Shown piece by piece: positions 20,313 to 32,370 of a stretch of DNA of 64,000 nucleotides (its first letter is position 1; the number at the start of each line of letters is the position of its first letter). The DNA comes from Pseudomonas sp. PA27(2017). Lineage in GTDB: Bacteria; Pseudomonadota; Gammaproteobacteria; Pseudomonadales; Pseudomonadaceae. Position numbers and translations under genes: made by a program. The DNA lies in NCBI RefSeq assembly GCF_001945445.1, contig NZ_MSXW01000003.1, positions 54,532 through 118,531 on the forward strand, read 5' to 3'. Below the pieces are notes generated by a model. The model saw nothing but the letters and a program-made list of their open reading frames with translations. It was not told where the DNA came from and did no database searches.

Positions 20313-20875
20313 GGCTGCACTCTCACGGTGTAAGTACAGATGGTCGAAGAGTTGCTGGTGTCAGCTGCATCCAGACAAGCGCCCTCGCGCACTTGCCAGG
20401 CAAGACGGATTTCGATCATCGAGCCCTGGCCATTGCAGTTGCCAGCGCTGCTGCTTCGACAGATATATGAGTCGCTGATGAATACGGTCGAACCGCCCGG
20501 CAGCAAAGCCTTTGCCTTGCTGGCCCAACAGTTACGTTGTTCGGCAGCGGTCCTGGGCACTACGGTAGCGCTGGCAACACAATCGGCTGGGTTAGAAAAA
20601 TCCGACGCTTTGGCTTTATAGAAGATCGAGCTGGACTTGAGCCCATTGTTCATCGGGAACTGCGGTGCTGCGTTGCTGAAAGTCTCACTGGGGTTGGCAC
20701 GGATGATTTCCACCAATTCAGTGGCCAGGTCTACCGCCACATTTCGTTGCACGGAGTCTTGCGAATATTGCACGCTACGACCTTGCAGCGCGACCATGCC
20801 GAGTACTCCGACGGTGGTTAGCAACAGAGCCACGAGTACTTCGATCAGGCTGAATCCCTTTTCCACGTTTTTCAT
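20309..20875 (-). CDS. pilV: Minor pilin PilV
   Basis: The 188-residue minor pilin has leader MKNVEKG and the processing site G/FSLIEVLVALLLTTVG. Cys residues in ADCVA, RNCWA, YICRS, GNCNG, ACLDA and TICTY suggest several disulfides. I chose ATG 20875 because GAGGA lies six bases upstream; the in-frame ATG at 20881 directly abuts that sequence and would have no spacing. It follows fimU by 15 bp and overlaps pilW. Confidence 0.92.
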   Translation of the reverse strand: MKNVEKGFSLIEVLVALLLTTVGVLGMVALQGRSVQYSQDSVQRNVAVDLATELVEIIRANPSETFSNAAPQFPMNNGLKSSSIFYKAKASDFSNPADCVASATVVPRTAAEQRNCWASKAKALLPGGSTVFISDSYICRSSSAGNCNGQGSMIEIRLAWQVREGACLDAADTSNSSTICTYTVRVQP

Positions 20876-20890
20876 CGCCATTCCTCGGTA

Positions 20891-21409
20891 CTACTGACAG
20901 GCTGTCATGCTGGTGGTGGAATTAGTCATGCCCCTTGGCCAGCTCCGTACGCTGCCGCTGGCTTTTACCTCGATGGTGTAACCGTTGGCATGATCGGTGC
21001 CTTGGCAAGTGATCAAGGTGGTGTCTTTACTGGTTCCGTTGTACCTGAATAGTACTTCTGCCACGTCCGCACCCACCGGGTTCACCGTGCTGCCGGATGG
21101 AACATCCAGTCTGCGTAACGTTTCGGCGCTATCGGCACAGGTTTTCTTCACTGTCCAACGGCCGCTCTCCTTGCAAACTCTCATGAATGTCTTTTGCTCG
21201 ACCGCAGTAGTGCGGGCGTATTGCACCAGTGCCAGCATCTCGTTGTTAAGCGACTGGGTACGGTTCTTATTGATGAATTGGCTGAAGTTCGGAATCGCGA
21301 TTGCAGCGATGATCCCAACCAGAGCGACGATGATCATCAGCTCAATCAGGGTGAAGCCACATTGCGTATGCGAGTACGCCGATGGCTGGCTTTCCGAGAG
21401 TCTTGGCAT
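20891..21409 (-). CDS. fimU: Minor pilin FimU (GspH/FimT family)
   Basis: The 172-residue protein has an 18-residue leader ending CG, then [22 protein letters not shown] with Glu at +5. The C-terminal GspH domain holds paired Cys (VCKES/KTCAD and ITCQG/TACQ). ATG 21409 has only a weak GGA upstream; a TTG at 21430 is an alternative with no better site. FimU links PilV, PilW and PilX to the main fibre in the type IV pilus. It is 102 bp downstream of fimT and 15 bp upstream of pilV. Confidence 0.88.
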   Translation of the reverse strand: MPRLSESQPSAYSHTQCGFTLIELMIIVALVGIIAAIAIPNFSQFINKNRTQSLNNEMLALVQYARTTAVEQKTFMRVCKESGRWTVKKTCADSAETLRRLDVPSGSTVNPVGADVAEVLFRYNGTSKDTTLITCQGTDHANGYTIEVKASGSVRSWPRGMTNSTTSMTACQ

Positions 21410-21511
21410 GGTTGTCCAGTCTAAATACAAGAGGGCATGCGAATCCTGACGGCTTCGCTGTTAGCTGTCTTTAGGCTGTAGATGATCGGCCATGAAGCAC
21501 GGATGACTGGT

Positions 21512-22003
21512 CTAGCAGCAGCGCGAATTGTGACCGGTTCCAAGTCTCAAGCGGCCCTGGCGATTCAGCGTCAGTAGCTGGTGAGGTCCATTGCTGTTGC
21601 ACACGAAGATCGTACCGTTGCTAGTCCAACTGGTTCCGTTTGGGTGGAAACGGATGCTGTCGCCGCCGAAACCCACCCTGCAGATGTTTTCCACTGGGGC
21701 TGCCTGTTGGGTCACGATGGTCGGATTGCTGCCAATCGTAGCTATGAGCCAGTAGCTGCCCCAATTCCCGTCGCAGGTCTCACCGTCGCTTGAGCCGCAT
21801 AGTTTGTGCGGGCGCCCTTGAATCACTGCGCAGGCACGGGTTTTCTGAATATGAGTAGCCAGCAGGTCACGGGCGGACTCGTGGCGTTTGTTTTCCTGAA
21901 AGCGAGCGAAGGCGGGGATAGCGATACTGACCAAGATGCTCAGCAGCACAATGGTAACCAGCAACTCCACCAAGCCCACGGCCCTCTGTCGATCTCTATT
22001 CAT
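21512..22003 (-). CDS. fimT: FimT-type pseudopilin with an unusual processing site
   Basis: The 163-residue GspH/FimT protein starts at ATG 22003 with GAGG ten bases upstream. Leader MNRDRQRA is followed by VGLVELLVTIVLLSILVSIAIP. Aligning Glu to +5 puts Ala, not Gly, at -1. Cleaving after the Gly two residues later would put Glu at +3. Other family features are intact: hydrophobic helix, a domain with paired Cys and a C-terminal Cys-Cys. FimT has been linked to DNA binding in other bacteria; here the function is inferred. It is divergent from thiO (107 bp apart). Confidence 0.85.
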   Translation of the reverse strand: MNRDRQRAVGLVELLVTIVLLSILVSIAIPAFARFQENKRHESARDLLATHIQKTRACAVIQGRPHKLCGSSDGETCDGNWGSYWLIATIGSNPTIVTQQAAPVENICRVGFGGDSIRFHPNGTSWTSNGTIFVCNSNGPHQLLTLNRQGRLRLGTGHNSRCC

Positions 22004-22110
22004 GACGCAAACCTCTATGCGCGTATGATTGGCGGCCTTCTCGGCTGCCGTTCTGTCTAGACCCTGGGGTCTCGCTGTCAAGGCATGCCGCTTGTGCGAT
22101 GGGGTGAGTT

Positions 22111-23205
22111 TTGCGTGCGGATGTAATCGTTGTGGGCGGTGGGGTCATCGGGTTGTTGTCGGCGTACCTGCTGGCGGGCGCGGGCAGGCGGGTCACGCTG
22201 GTGGATCGCGCGTCGGTCGGTAGCGAGGCGTCCTGGGCGGGGGGCGGAATTGTTTCGCCGCTTTATCCGTGGCGCTATAGCCAGGCGGTCACGGCACTGG
22301 CTCACTGGTCACAGGATTACTACCCGGGTTTTGGCGCGCGCCTGTTTGCCGATACCGGGGTCGACCCCGAGGTGCATGTCACCGGGCTCTACTGGCTGGA
22401 CCTTGATGACCAGGCCGAGGCGCTGGCGTGGGCGCAGCGCCAGAGTCGACCGTTGTACGAGGTTCCGGTCGAGGCCGCCTATGCCCAAGTGCCGGTGCTT
22501 GGCGAGGGATTCAAGCGCGCGATTCATATGTCCGGCGTGGCCAATGTGCGCAACCCTCGGTTGGTCAAGGCGCTGCGAGCGGCTTTTCAGGGGTTGCCGA
22601 ACGTTACGCTGCGCGAGCACAGCCCGGTGCTGCAGTTCGTGCGTGATGGCGCGCGCGTCACCGGGGTCGTTACCGCGGAGGGCGAGATGCTGGCCGAGCA
22701 GGTCGTCGTCGCGGCCGGGGCCTGGAGCGGGGAGGTGTTGAAGGGCCTTGGGCTGGCGCTGCCCGTAGAGCCGGTCAAGGGGCAGATGATCCTGTTCAAG
22801 TGCCCCGAGGATTTCTTGCCCAGCATGGTTTTGGCAGGTGGGCGCTATGCGATTCCTCGACGTGACGGGCACATTCTGGTGGGCAGTACGCTGGAGCATG
22901 TCGGCTTCGACAAGACGCCGACCGATGAGGCGTTGGCCAGTCTGCGGGCTTCTGCCGAAGCGTTGCTGCCGGCGTTGCGCGAGGCCGAAGTGGTCGGACA
23001 CTGGGCGGGATTGCGCCCCGGCTCCCCCGAAGGCATTCCTTTCATTGGTGAGGTGCCTGAGCATCCCGGCTTGTGGCTGAACTGCGGGCATTACCGCAAT
23101 GGGCTGGTGCTGGCGCCTGCATCCTGCCAGTTGCTGACGGATCTGATGCTGGGGCAGCTGCCGATCATCAATCCGGCGCCGTATTCGCCGGCGGGGCGTT
23201 TGTAG
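22111..23205 (+). CDS. thiO: Glycine oxidase ThiO (FAD-dependent)
   Basis: The 364-residue flavoenzyme of the DAO family has the N-terminal dinucleotide fold VVVGGGVIGLLSAYLLAGAG-like (residues 3-32, seen as GGGVIG) and the C-terminal GLRPGSPEGIPFIG segment with the substrate Arg. It oxidises glycine to the imine used in thiazole synthesis for thiamine. The start is TTG at 22111: an in-frame TGA at 22105-22107 excludes a longer start, and GGGGTGAG lies just upstream. It is divergent from fimT and convergent with pilR, the usual Pseudomonas position. Confidence 0.88.
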   Translation: MRADVIVVGGGVIGLLSAYLLAGAGRRVTLVDRASVGSEASWAGGGIVSPLYPWRYSQAVTALAHWSQDYYPGFGARLFADTGVDPEVHVTGLYWLDLDDQAEALAWAQRQSRPLYEVPVEAAYAQVPVLGEGFKRAIHMSGVANVRNPRLVKALRAAFQGLPNVTLREHSPVLQFVRDGARVTGVVTAEGEMLAEQVVVAAGAWSGEVLKGLGLALPVEPVKGQMILFKCPEDFLPSMVLAGGRYAIPRRDGHILVGSTLEHVGFDKTPTDEALASLRASAEALLPALREAEVVGHWAGLRPGSPEGIPFIGEVPEHPGLWLNCGHYRNGLVLAPASCQLLTDLMLGQLPIINPAPYSPAGRL

Positions 23206-23311
23206 GCGGGCACCTGCTTCGGGGGCGGGGCCGCTGAACCTGGGTATTGCTTCGCTCAACCGCAGGCTACGAGGGCTGTGCTCACTGGCGGTTCAACCGC
23301 AGGCTAAGGTT

Positions 23312-24649
<1,338 letters not shown>

Positions 24650-24657
24650 CAGGTCGT

Positions 24658-26250
24658 TCAGCTCATTTTTCGCGGATGCGCGAAGGTGATACGGAAGCAT
24701 GCGCCGCCGCCTTCGCGTGATTGATAGTGAAGATGAGCCTGGTTGCTTTCGCAAAGCTCGCGGGAAATATACAGGCCCAGGCCGGTGCCTTTGTTCTCGG
24801 TCGTGTAGAAAGGCTCGAAGATGTGATGCAGTTGGTCTGCCGGCACGCCCTCACCGTCGTCGAGCACCTCGAGCACCGGCAGATCGCTGCGCGGATCGCG
24901 AAACAGCTTCAGCCACACCTGGCCCTGAGGGTTGAGCTTGGCACTGTGGCGCAGGCCGTTTTGCACCAGGTTGGTGATGACCTGGTTGAGCTGGTTGGGG
25001 TCCATGCGCGTCTGGATGCTGCTGCCTTCGATGGCCAGGTGCAGCACCTTGGAGGCCGGGGCGGTGCTGCGGAATTCCGCCGCGAAACGGTGCAGCCAGT
25101 ATTTGAGATCCAGCAGTTGCGGCTCCGCCTGGCGCCGGCGCGAGAGCTGCAGCACGTTCTCGATGATCAGGTTCATGCGTCGCGAGTGATCCTGGATGAT
25201 CTGCGCCAAGCGCAGGTCTGGCCCGTGCAGGTCTTCGGACTCCTGCAGCAACTGCGCCGCATGGCTGATGGCGCCCAGCGGGTTGCGAATCTCGTGGGCG
25301 ATGCCGGCGGTCAGGCGGCCGAGGGCGACCAGCTTGAGTTGCTGGGCCTGCTGGGCGATCTGCGAGATGTCGTCGAGGAGGATCAGAATATGCCGCTGGC
25401 CGCCGCGCTGCAGTGCGATGAAGCTGGGTTGCAGGGTCGGGCCGTCACTGAGCGTCTGCAGGCTGGCTGGGCGCAGGCTGCTGTTCTCCTGCCACTGCTG
25501 CAGGCGCTTGACCAACTCGGTGCAGTGCGGGTCGAGAATCTTGCCCGCCAGGTGCTGCTGGCCCAGCAAGCCGAGCGCGGCCTGATTGGCCAGCAGCACG
25601 CGGCGCTGCTCGTCCACCACCAGGATGCCGGTGCGCATGCGTTGCAGGATCAGGTTGTTCAGGGTCTCCAGATCGGCCACGTCGGCAGCGCGTTGTTCGG
25701 CCAGTTTTTCGCTGACCTGCAGACGGCGGGTCAGGCCCTGCACGAACAGCGCCGCGGCGAAGCATAGCGCGCCTAGTGCGCCGACCTGCACGTACTGGTT
25801 GCTGGCCTGGGCGTGGCTGAGACTCAGGTAGAAGGTCAGGTAGATCATGCCGATCGCGGCGGCGGCGGCGATCAAGATCCCGAAGCGGCCACGTATCAGG
25901 ATGTTGGCGATCGCCACGGAGACGATCAGCAGGTTGCCGATCCCGCTTGGCGTGCCACCGCCGGCATAGAACAGTGCCGAGAGCAGCACTACGTCACCCA
26001 GCGCCACCGCGAATATCGGCAACAGACGATTGGGCGTGTGAATGATCAGCGCGATCAGGATGTTGAGCGTCAGGTAGACCCAGGCCGCCCCCCTGAACAA
26101 CGGCACGTGGGCCAGCTCTAGCAGCTCGGAGTCCAGGTTTGCGGAAACCAGCAGTACCAGCACCACGCCGATGACCAGGCGATAGAGATGGTAAAGCCGG
26201 AAGATGCGGTGCCCCTGGGGGCCCCGTACCGCGAGGGCGCTATTGGGCAC
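24658..26250 (-). CDS. pilS: Membrane sensor histidine kinase PilS
   Basis: The 530-residue kinase has six membrane segments in the first 190 residues, a PAS-like domain (about 225-310), the H-box AGIAHEIRNPLGAISHAA, an N-box NQVITNLVQNGLRHSA, and G-boxes DDGEGVP and GTGLGLYISREL. PilS senses pilin in the membrane and controls PilR. The start is the GTG at 26250, which begins ten bases before the stop of the small gene upstream and puts HRIFRLYHLYRL close to the N terminus as in known PilS. The ribosome site is weak, so coupling to the upstream gene is likely. Confidence 0.93.
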   Translation of the reverse strand: MPNSALAVRGPQGHRIFRLYHLYRLVIGVVLVLLVSANLDSELLELAHVPLFRGAAWVYLTLNILIALIIHTPNRLLPIFAVALGDVVLLSALFYAGGGTPSGIGNLLIVSVAIANILIRGRFGILIAAAAAIGMIYLTFYLSLSHAQASNQYVQVGALGALCFAAALFVQGLTRRLQVSEKLAEQRAADVADLETLNNLILQRMRTGILVVDEQRRVLLANQAALGLLGQQHLAGKILDPHCTELVKRLQQWQENSSLRPASLQTLSDGPTLQPSFIALQRGGQRHILILLDDISQIAQQAQQLKLVALGRLTAGIAHEIRNPLGAISHAAQLLQESEDLHGPDLRLAQIIQDHSRRMNLIIENVLQLSRRRQAEPQLLDLKYWLHRFAAEFRSTAPASKVLHLAIEGSSIQTRMDPNQLNQVITNLVQNGLRHSAKLNPQGQVWLKLFRDPRSDLPVLEVLDDGEGVPADQLHHIFEPFYTTENKGTGLGLYISRELCESNQAHLHYQSREGGGACFRITFAHPRKMS

Positions 26251-26485
26251 CGGGCTTGGGGCCTTGTTCCAGATGCGCCTGGCTGCAGTACCAGCGCTGC
26301 GCCAGTTGCAGGGCGTGCTGCTGCGGGGTGTGCACGCCGCAGTGGGCGCAACGCACCATGGGCGCCGGATTGTCCGAGGGCGGTGCTGCCTTCTGGCGCT
26401 GTCGGGTGGCGCCGACATAGCGCCGCCATAGCCAGATGGCGGCAAAAATGATGGCAATCCAGATCAGCAGGCGGAACAGGCCCAT
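26240..26485 (-). CDS. Small PP0621-type membrane-anchored zinc-ribbon-like protein
   Basis: The 81-residue protein has one N-terminal membrane helix (LIWIAIIFAAIWLWRRYV), a short linker and a C-terminal part with Cys-x2-Cys (CAHC) and a further WYCSQAHL motif that could bind a metal. Proteins of this kind are conserved next to pilS in Pseudomonas and have no known function. The start has GAGAG upstream. Its end overlaps the pilS start, suggesting coupled expression. Confidence 0.75.
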   Translation of the reverse strand: MGLFRLLIWIAIIFAAIWLWRRYVGATRQRQKAAPPSDNPAPMVRCAHCGVHTPQQHALQLAQRWYCSQAHLEQGPKPGAQ

Positions 26486-26576
26486 GGCGCTCTCTTCGTG
26501 TCGGGGGATGGGGCAGTGTAGCTAAGGACGCCCTGGGCGGACAGTTACCCAATCAGCGTTTTGCAGGGCCAGAATG

Positions 26577-26606
26577 CACGATGCCAGTCGGTTGACTGGC
26601 ATCGTG
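26577..26606. terminator. Perfect hairpin downstream of bamD
   Basis: Arms CACGATGCCAGTC (26577-26589) and GACTGGCATCGTG (26594-26606) pair over 13 bp with a four-base loop. There is no T run on either strand, so it may be an mRNA 3' stabiliser or a factor-dependent end of bamD rather than a classic terminator. Confidence 0.55.
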
Positions 26607-26632
26607 AAGAGTTGCTGGCTGTTAGCGATGGA

Positions 26633-27625
26633 TCAGTCAAACAGGCCGAAGGTCAGGCGGCTGAACCAGGAGCGCTTGGGCGCCTGTGGCTCTTCGCCCC
26701 GCTCGGTGGCTTTCAGATCGGCCGGCATCTGGTCGACGGCGTCTTGGTACTGACGCTGCACGTCCAGGCTCGCCTGGGTCTGGCTCGGCGGTGGCGGTAC
26801 GTCGCTTTCGATCAGGCCCAGGGTCGCCTTGGCCAGCCACGAGCGCTCGTCGGCAGCTTCTTCCTGCGGCACGAACTCGCCACTCTCCAGGCTCGGGTGA
26901 TCCGGGTAGTTGAGCTTCAGGGTTTCCAGGCTGGTGGCCGCCAGGTCGTCCAGGGTCAGGCGCTGATAGGCCTCGACCATCACGGCCAGGCCGTCACCGA
27001 CCGCTGGGGTTTCCTGGAAATTCTCCACCACATAGCGACCGCGGTTGGCGGCGGCGACGTAGGCGTGGCGGGTCAGGTAGTAATGGGCCACGTGAATTTC
27101 GTAGGCGGCCAGCAGGTTGCGCAGGTAGATCATGCGCTGCTTGGCGTCCGGGGCGTAACGGCTGTTCGGGTAGCGATTGGTGAGCTGGGCGAACTCGTTG
27201 TAAGAGTCGCGGGCTGCACCCGGGTCACGCTTGGTCATGTCCAGCGGCAGGAAGCGGGCGACGATGCCGCGGTCCTGATCGAACGAAGCCAGGCCCTTCA
27301 GGTAGTAGGCGTAATCGACGTTCGGGTGCTGCGGATGCAGGCGGATGAAACGCTCGGCGGCAGCGCGGGCGGCTTCCGGCTCGGCGTTCTTGTAGTTGGC
27401 GTAGATCAGCTCGAGCTGGGATTGCTCGGCGTAGCGACCGAAGGGGTAGCGCGATTCCAGAGCCTTGAGCTTGGTAACGGCGCTGGTGTAGCTGCCGTTG
27501 TCCAGATCTTGCTGAGCCTGCTGGTAGAGTTCTGCCTCGCTGAGGTTTTCGTCCAGGACTTCCTTGGACGAACAGGCGGCGGTGAGGGCGAGGATGGCGA
27601 TCAGCAGCAGGTGTTTCACTTGCAT
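26633..27625 (-). CDS. bamD: Outer membrane assembly lipoprotein BamD
   Basis: The 330-residue lipoprotein has signal peptide and lipobox LTAAC (Cys18), then tetratricopeptide-like repeats over about 30-250, and a proline-rich, low-complexity tail. BamD is the essential lipoprotein partner of BamA in outer membrane protein assembly. The C-terminal tail of about 80 residues is longer than in enterobacterial BamD, as is usual in Pseudomonas. It is divergent from rluD, which starts 126 bp away, and lies upstream of the small protein gene and pilS on the same strand. Confidence 0.95.
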   Translation of the reverse strand: MQVKHLLLIAILALTAACSSKEVLDENLSEAELYQQAQQDLDNGSYTSAVTKLKALESRYPFGRYAEQSQLELIYANYKNAEPEAARAAAERFIRLHPQHPNVDYAYYLKGLASFDQDRGIVARFLPLDMTKRDPGAARDSYNEFAQLTNRYPNSRYAPDAKQRMIYLRNLLAAYEIHVAHYYLTRHAYVAAANRGRYVVENFQETPAVGDGLAVMVEAYQRLTLDDLAATSLETLKLNYPDHPSLESGEFVPQEEAADERSWLAKATLGLIESDVPPPPSQTQASLDVQRQYQDAVDQMPADLKATERGEEPQAPKRSWFSRLTFGLFD

Positions 27626-27751
27626 GGCGGCTTGCGTCCCTGGGACGGCGGCTGTCTTGAGCAGGGCCGTCCTGTTATGATGAGCGCCCCCGGTACCCCT
27701 GGGGCAAAGACGCCGTATTTAACCACAAGCGTGTAGCCGAAACCAAAGGCT

Positions 27752-28743
<992 letters not shown>

Positions 28744-28747
<4 letters not shown>

Positions 28748-29484
28748 GTGACAAGGCCCACGACTGGCTGACGCCACACTGGCCGGCGCCCGAGTGGGTG
28801 CGTACCTGCGTGACCACCCGCGCTGGCGGTGTCAGCCAGGCGCCTTACGACAGCTTCAACCTGGCTGCCCATGTCGAGGATGACCCGGCCGCGGTGGCCA
28901 AGAATCGCCAGCGCCTGGTCAGCCAGCTGGGTTGCCGTCCGGCCTGGTTGCAGCAGGTGCACGGTATCGCCGTGGCCCATGCCGACCCGGAAACGGTCGA
29001 CGACGCCGACGCCAGCTGGACGGCAACCCCCGGCATCGCCGCCACGGTAATGACCGCCGACTGCCTGCCCGTGCTGTTCTGCGACCGCGCCGGTACTCGC
29101 GTGGCCGCTGCCCACGCTGGCTGGCGCGGCCTGGCTGGCGGCGTGCTGGAAGCCACGCTGGATGCCCTGGCCGTGGACGCGGAAGAGGTCCTCGTCTGGC
29201 TGGGCCCGGCCATCGGCCCCCAGGCATTCGAAGTTGGCGCCGAGGTGCGTGAGGCATTCGTCGATCAGCACGCCCAGGCTGCTGGCGCCTTCATGTCGAG
29301 CCAGAACGCCGGGCGTTTCATGGCCGACATCTACCAACTGGCGCGCATCCGTCTGGCGGCTCGTGGTGTTACCGCGGTTTATGGCGGCGGCTTCTGCACC
29401 GTCAGCGATGCGCGCTTCTACTCCTATCGCCGCGCGGCCCAGACCGGTCGCTTCGCCTCGCTGATCTGGCTGGCCGATCGCTGA
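28744..29484 (+). CDS. pgeF: Peptidoglycan editing factor PgeF (laccase-domain, YfiH family)
   Basis: The 246-residue protein of the multicopper-like YfiH family has the conserved metal-site residues in QQVHG, MTADCLPVLF and AAHAGWRGLAGGV. PgeF removes wrongly incorporated L-Ser from the peptidoglycan precursor in E. coli; older names are polyphenol oxidase or purine nucleoside phosphorylase. The four-base overlap with rluD indicates a two-gene operon, as in most gammaproteobacteria. A REP pair follows. Confidence 0.92.
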
Positions 29485-29568
29485 GGTCTGCCCGATTCAT
29501 TTTGAGGCTCGCGGCCTTGCGTCGAATGGTGGCTACGACGCCAGTTTTACAGCAAGGCCGCAATCGCT

Positions 29569-29643
29569 TTCGCGCCGGGTCGGCGCTCCCACACGGGCCT
29601 TGGGTCGCTCGCGATCATGGTGGGAGCCGCGACCCGCGGCGAA
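29569..29643. repeat. Paired REP palindrome
   Basis: Arms TTCGCGCCGGGTCGGCGCTC... (29569-29592) and GTGGGAGCCGCGACCCGCGG... (29620-29643) are inverted near-complements with a 27-bp spacer. The order is the reverse of the 9281 copy. The spacer GGGTCGCTCGCGATCATG is shared with the copy at 63805-63860. It is at the 3' end of pgeF. Confidence 0.85.
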
Positions 29644-29681
29644 TCGTGATGGCGCCCCTGATCACGGTCAAAACTACTGCG

Positions 29682-29710
29682 CTTGAAACCCACACAATCG
29701 GCCTCATCTA
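29682..29710 (+). promoter_or_regulatory. Sigma-32 heat-shock promoter of clpB
   Basis: CTTGAAA at 29682-29688 is followed after 13 bp by CCTCATCTA at 29702-29710, close to the RpoH consensus CTTGAAA / CCCCATNT with correct spacing. The predicted transcript starts near 29717, about 68 bp before the clpB ATG. ClpB is a known RpoH target in proteobacteria. Confidence 0.85.
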
Positions 29711-29784
29711 TTCTCCATCTCGGCAGGTTTTAATGTCAGGCGCATGCACCGCGCCGGCCTGCCTCTAGAAGGAAGGATGACGCC

Positions 29785-32349
29785 ATGCGAATCGACCGTT
29801 TGACCAGCAAGTTGCAACTTGCCCTTTCCGATGCCCAGTCCCTGGCTGTCGGCCACGACCATTCCGCCATCGAGCCGCTGCACCTGATGCAGGCGCTGCT
29901 CGACCAGCAAGGCGGCTCCATTCGCCCGCTGTTGATGCAGGTGGGCTTCGACGTGACAAGTCTCCGCCAGGCGTTGAGCAAAGAGCTCGACCAACTGGCC
30001 AAAATCCAGAACCCTACCGGTGACGTCAGCCTGTCTCAGGATCTGGCGCGCCTGCTCAACCAGGCCGATCGCCTGTCACAGCAAAAGGGCGATCAGTTCA
30101 TCTCCAGCGAACTCGTGCTGCTCGCCGCGATGGATGAGAACACCAAGCTCGGCAAGCTGCTGCTCGCCCAGGGCGTGAGCCGCAAGGCGCTGGAGAATGC
30201 GGTGAACAACCTGCGCGGCGGCGATGCGGTCAACGACCCGAACATCGAGGAGTCGCGCCAGGCGCTCGACAAGTACACCGTCGACCTGACCAAGCGCGCC
30301 GAAGAGGGCAAGCTCGACCCGGTGATCGGCCGTGACGACGAGATCCGCCGCACCATTCAGGTACTGCAACGGCGTACCAAGAACAACCCGGTACTGATCG
30401 GTGAGCCCGGCGTCGGCAAGACCGCTATCGCCGAAGGCCTGGCTCAGCGCATCGTCAACGGCGAAGTGCCGGACGGCCTCAAGGACAAGCGCCTTCTGTC
30501 ATTGGACATGGGCGCGCTGATCGCCGGTGCCAAGTTCCGCGGCGAGTTCGAGGAGCGCCTCAAAGCCGTGCTCAACGAACTGTCCAAACAGGAAGGCCGA
30601 GTGATCCTGTTCATCGACGAGCTGCACACCATGGTCGGCGCCGGCAAGGCCGAGGGCGCCATGGACGCCGGCAACATGCTCAAGCCGTCCCTGGCCCGCG
30701 GCGAGTTGCACTGCGTGGGTGCCACCACGCTGAACGAATACCGTCAGTTCATCGAGAAGGACGCCGCCCTGGAGCGGCGCTTTCAGAAGGTGCTGGTCGA
30801 CGAGCCGAGCGAGGAAGACACCATCGCCATCCTGCGCGGCCTGAAAGAGCGCTACGAGGTACACCACAAGGTCGCAATTACCGACGGTGCGATCATCGCC
30901 GCGGCCAAGCTCAGCCACCGTTACATCACCGACCGCCAGTTGCCGGACAAGGCCATCGACCTGATCGACGAAGCCGCCAGCCGTATTCGCATGGAGATCG
31001 ACTCCAAGCCCGAGGTGCTCGATCGCCTGGATCGCCGGCTGATCCAGCTCAAGGTCGAGGCCCAGGCGTTGAGGAAGGAAGAGGACGAGGCGGCCAAGAA
31101 ACGCTTCGTCAAACTGCAGGAAGACATCGCCAAGTTGGAGAAGGAATACGCCGACCTGGAAGACATCTGGAAGTCGGAAAAAGCCGAAGTCCAGGGTTCG
31201 GCACAGATCCAGCAGCGTATCGAGCAGGCCAAGACCGAGCTCGAAGCGGCGCGCCGTAAAGGCGATCTCAACCGCATGGCCGAGCTGCAGTACGGGGTGA
31301 TTCCCGATCTGGAGCGCAGCCTGCAGATGGTCGACCAGCACGGCACCACGGAAAACCAGCTGCTGCGCAGCAAGGTGACTGAGGAGGAAATCGCCGAAGT
31401 GGTTTCCAAGTGGACCGGCATTCCGGTCTCGAAGATGCTCGAAGGCGAGCGCGACAAGCTGCTGAAGATGGAAGGCCTGCTGCACCAGCGCGTAATCGGT
31501 CAGGACGAAGCCGTGGTGGCGGTGGCCAATGCCGTGCGTCGGTCGCGTGCCGGCCTGGCTGATCCGAACCGACCCAGCGGCTCGTTCCTGTTCCTCGGCC
31601 CGACCGGTGTGGGCAAGACCGAACTGTGCAAGGCGTTGGCCGAGTTCCTGTTCGACACCGAGGACGCGCTGGTGCGCATCGATATGTCCGAGTTCATGGA
31701 GAAGCACTCCGTGGCGCGGTTGATCGGTGCGCCGCCTGGCTATGTTGGCTACGAGGAGGGCGGTTACCTGACCGAGGCGGTGCGTCGTAAACCTTACTCG
31801 GTGGTGCTGATGGACGAGGTGGAAAAAGCCCACCCGGACGTGTTCAACGTGCTGCTGCAAGTGCTCGAAGATGGTCGCCTGACCGACAGCCACGGCCGCA
31901 CCGTGGACTTCAAGAACACGGTGATCGTGATGACCTCCAACCTGGGCTCGGCGCAGATCCAGGAACTGGTCGGTGATCGCGAGGCGCAGCGCGCGGCGGT
32001 GATGGATGCCGTGGGCAACCACTTCCGGCCGGAGTTCGTGAACCGCATCGACGAAGTGGTGGTGTTCGAGCCGCTGGCCCGTGAGCAGATCGCCGGTATC
32101 GCGCGCATCCAGCTTTCGCGCCTGCTGCAGCGCCTGGCCGAGCGCGAACTGAGCCTGGAGCTGTCCGACGAGGCGATGGACAAGCTGATCGCCATTGGCT
32201 ACGACCCGGTGTATGGCGCGCGGCCGTTGAAGCGCGCCATCCAGCGCTGGATCGAAAACCCGCTGGCGCAGTTGATCCTGTCTGGCCAGTTCAATCCGGG
32301 CAGTACGGTGACTGGCAAGGTCGAGAACGACGAGATCGTCTTCGTCTGA
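29785..32349 (+). CDS. clpB: ATP-dependent disaggregase ClpB
   Basis: The 854-residue Hsp100 chaperone has an N-terminal Clp_N repeat domain (1-145), first AAA+ module with Walker A GEPGVGKT (about 205), a coiled-coil middle domain (about 410-525, rich in Lys/Glu/Ala) and second AAA+ module with Walker A GPTGVGKT (about 605), followed by the ClpB_D2-small domain. With DnaK it rescues aggregated proteins. Full length is typical. An RpoH promoter lies upstream and a strong intrinsic terminator directly downstream, so it is a single-gene unit. Internal starts for a ClpB short form are possible but were not assessed. Confidence 0.97.
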   Translation: MRIDRLTSKLQLALSDAQSLAVGHDHSAIEPLHLMQALLDQQGGSIRPLLMQVGFDVTSLRQALSKELDQLAKIQNPTGDVSLSQDLARLLNQADRLSQQKGDQFISSELVLLAAMDENTKLGKLLLAQGVSRKALENAVNNLRGGDAVNDPNIEESRQALDKYTVDLTKRAEEGKLDPVIGRDDEIRRTIQVLQRRTKNNPVLIGEPGVGKTAIAEGLAQRIVNGEVPDGLKDKRLLSLDMGALIAGAKFRGEFEERLKAVLNELSKQEGRVILFIDELHTMVGAGKAEGAMDAGNMLKPSLARGELHCVGATTLNEYRQFIEKDAALERRFQKVLVDEPSEEDTIAILRGLKERYEVHHKVAITDGAIIAAAKLSHRYITDRQLPDKAIDLIDEAASRIRMEIDSKPEVLDRLDRRLIQLKVEAQALRKEEDEAAKKRFVKLQEDIAKLEKEYADLEDIWKSEKAEVQGSAQIQQRIEQAKTELEAARRKGDLNRMAELQYGVIPDLERSLQMVDQHGTTENQLLRSKVTEEEIAEVVSKWTGIPVSKMLEGERDKLLKMEGLLHQRVIGQDEAVVAVANAVRRSRAGLADPNRPSGSFLFLGPTGVGKTELCKALAEFLFDTEDALVRIDMSEFMEKHSVARLIGAPPGYVGYEEGGYLTEAVRRKPYSVVLMDEVEKAHPDVFNVLLQVLEDGRLTDSHGRTVDFKNTVIVMTSNLGSAQIQELVGDREAQRAAVMDAVGNHFRPEFVNRIDEVVVFEPLAREQIAGIARIQLSRLLQRLAERELSLELSDEAMDKLIAIGYDPVYGARPLKRAIQRWIENPLAQLILSGQFNPGSTVTGKVENDEIVFV

Positions 32350-32370
32350 CGCCAGCAACTGCTGCAAAAG

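Noticed and set aside
27626..27751. Sigma-70 promoter with TATGAT near 27675 for rluD
   Set aside because: The -10 box is good but no acceptable -35 hexamer is at the right distance, so the call would be a guess.
30499..32367. Minus-strand frame of over 600 codons across clpB
   Set aside because: It is a complement shadow of clpB; the plus-strand protein is unambiguous.
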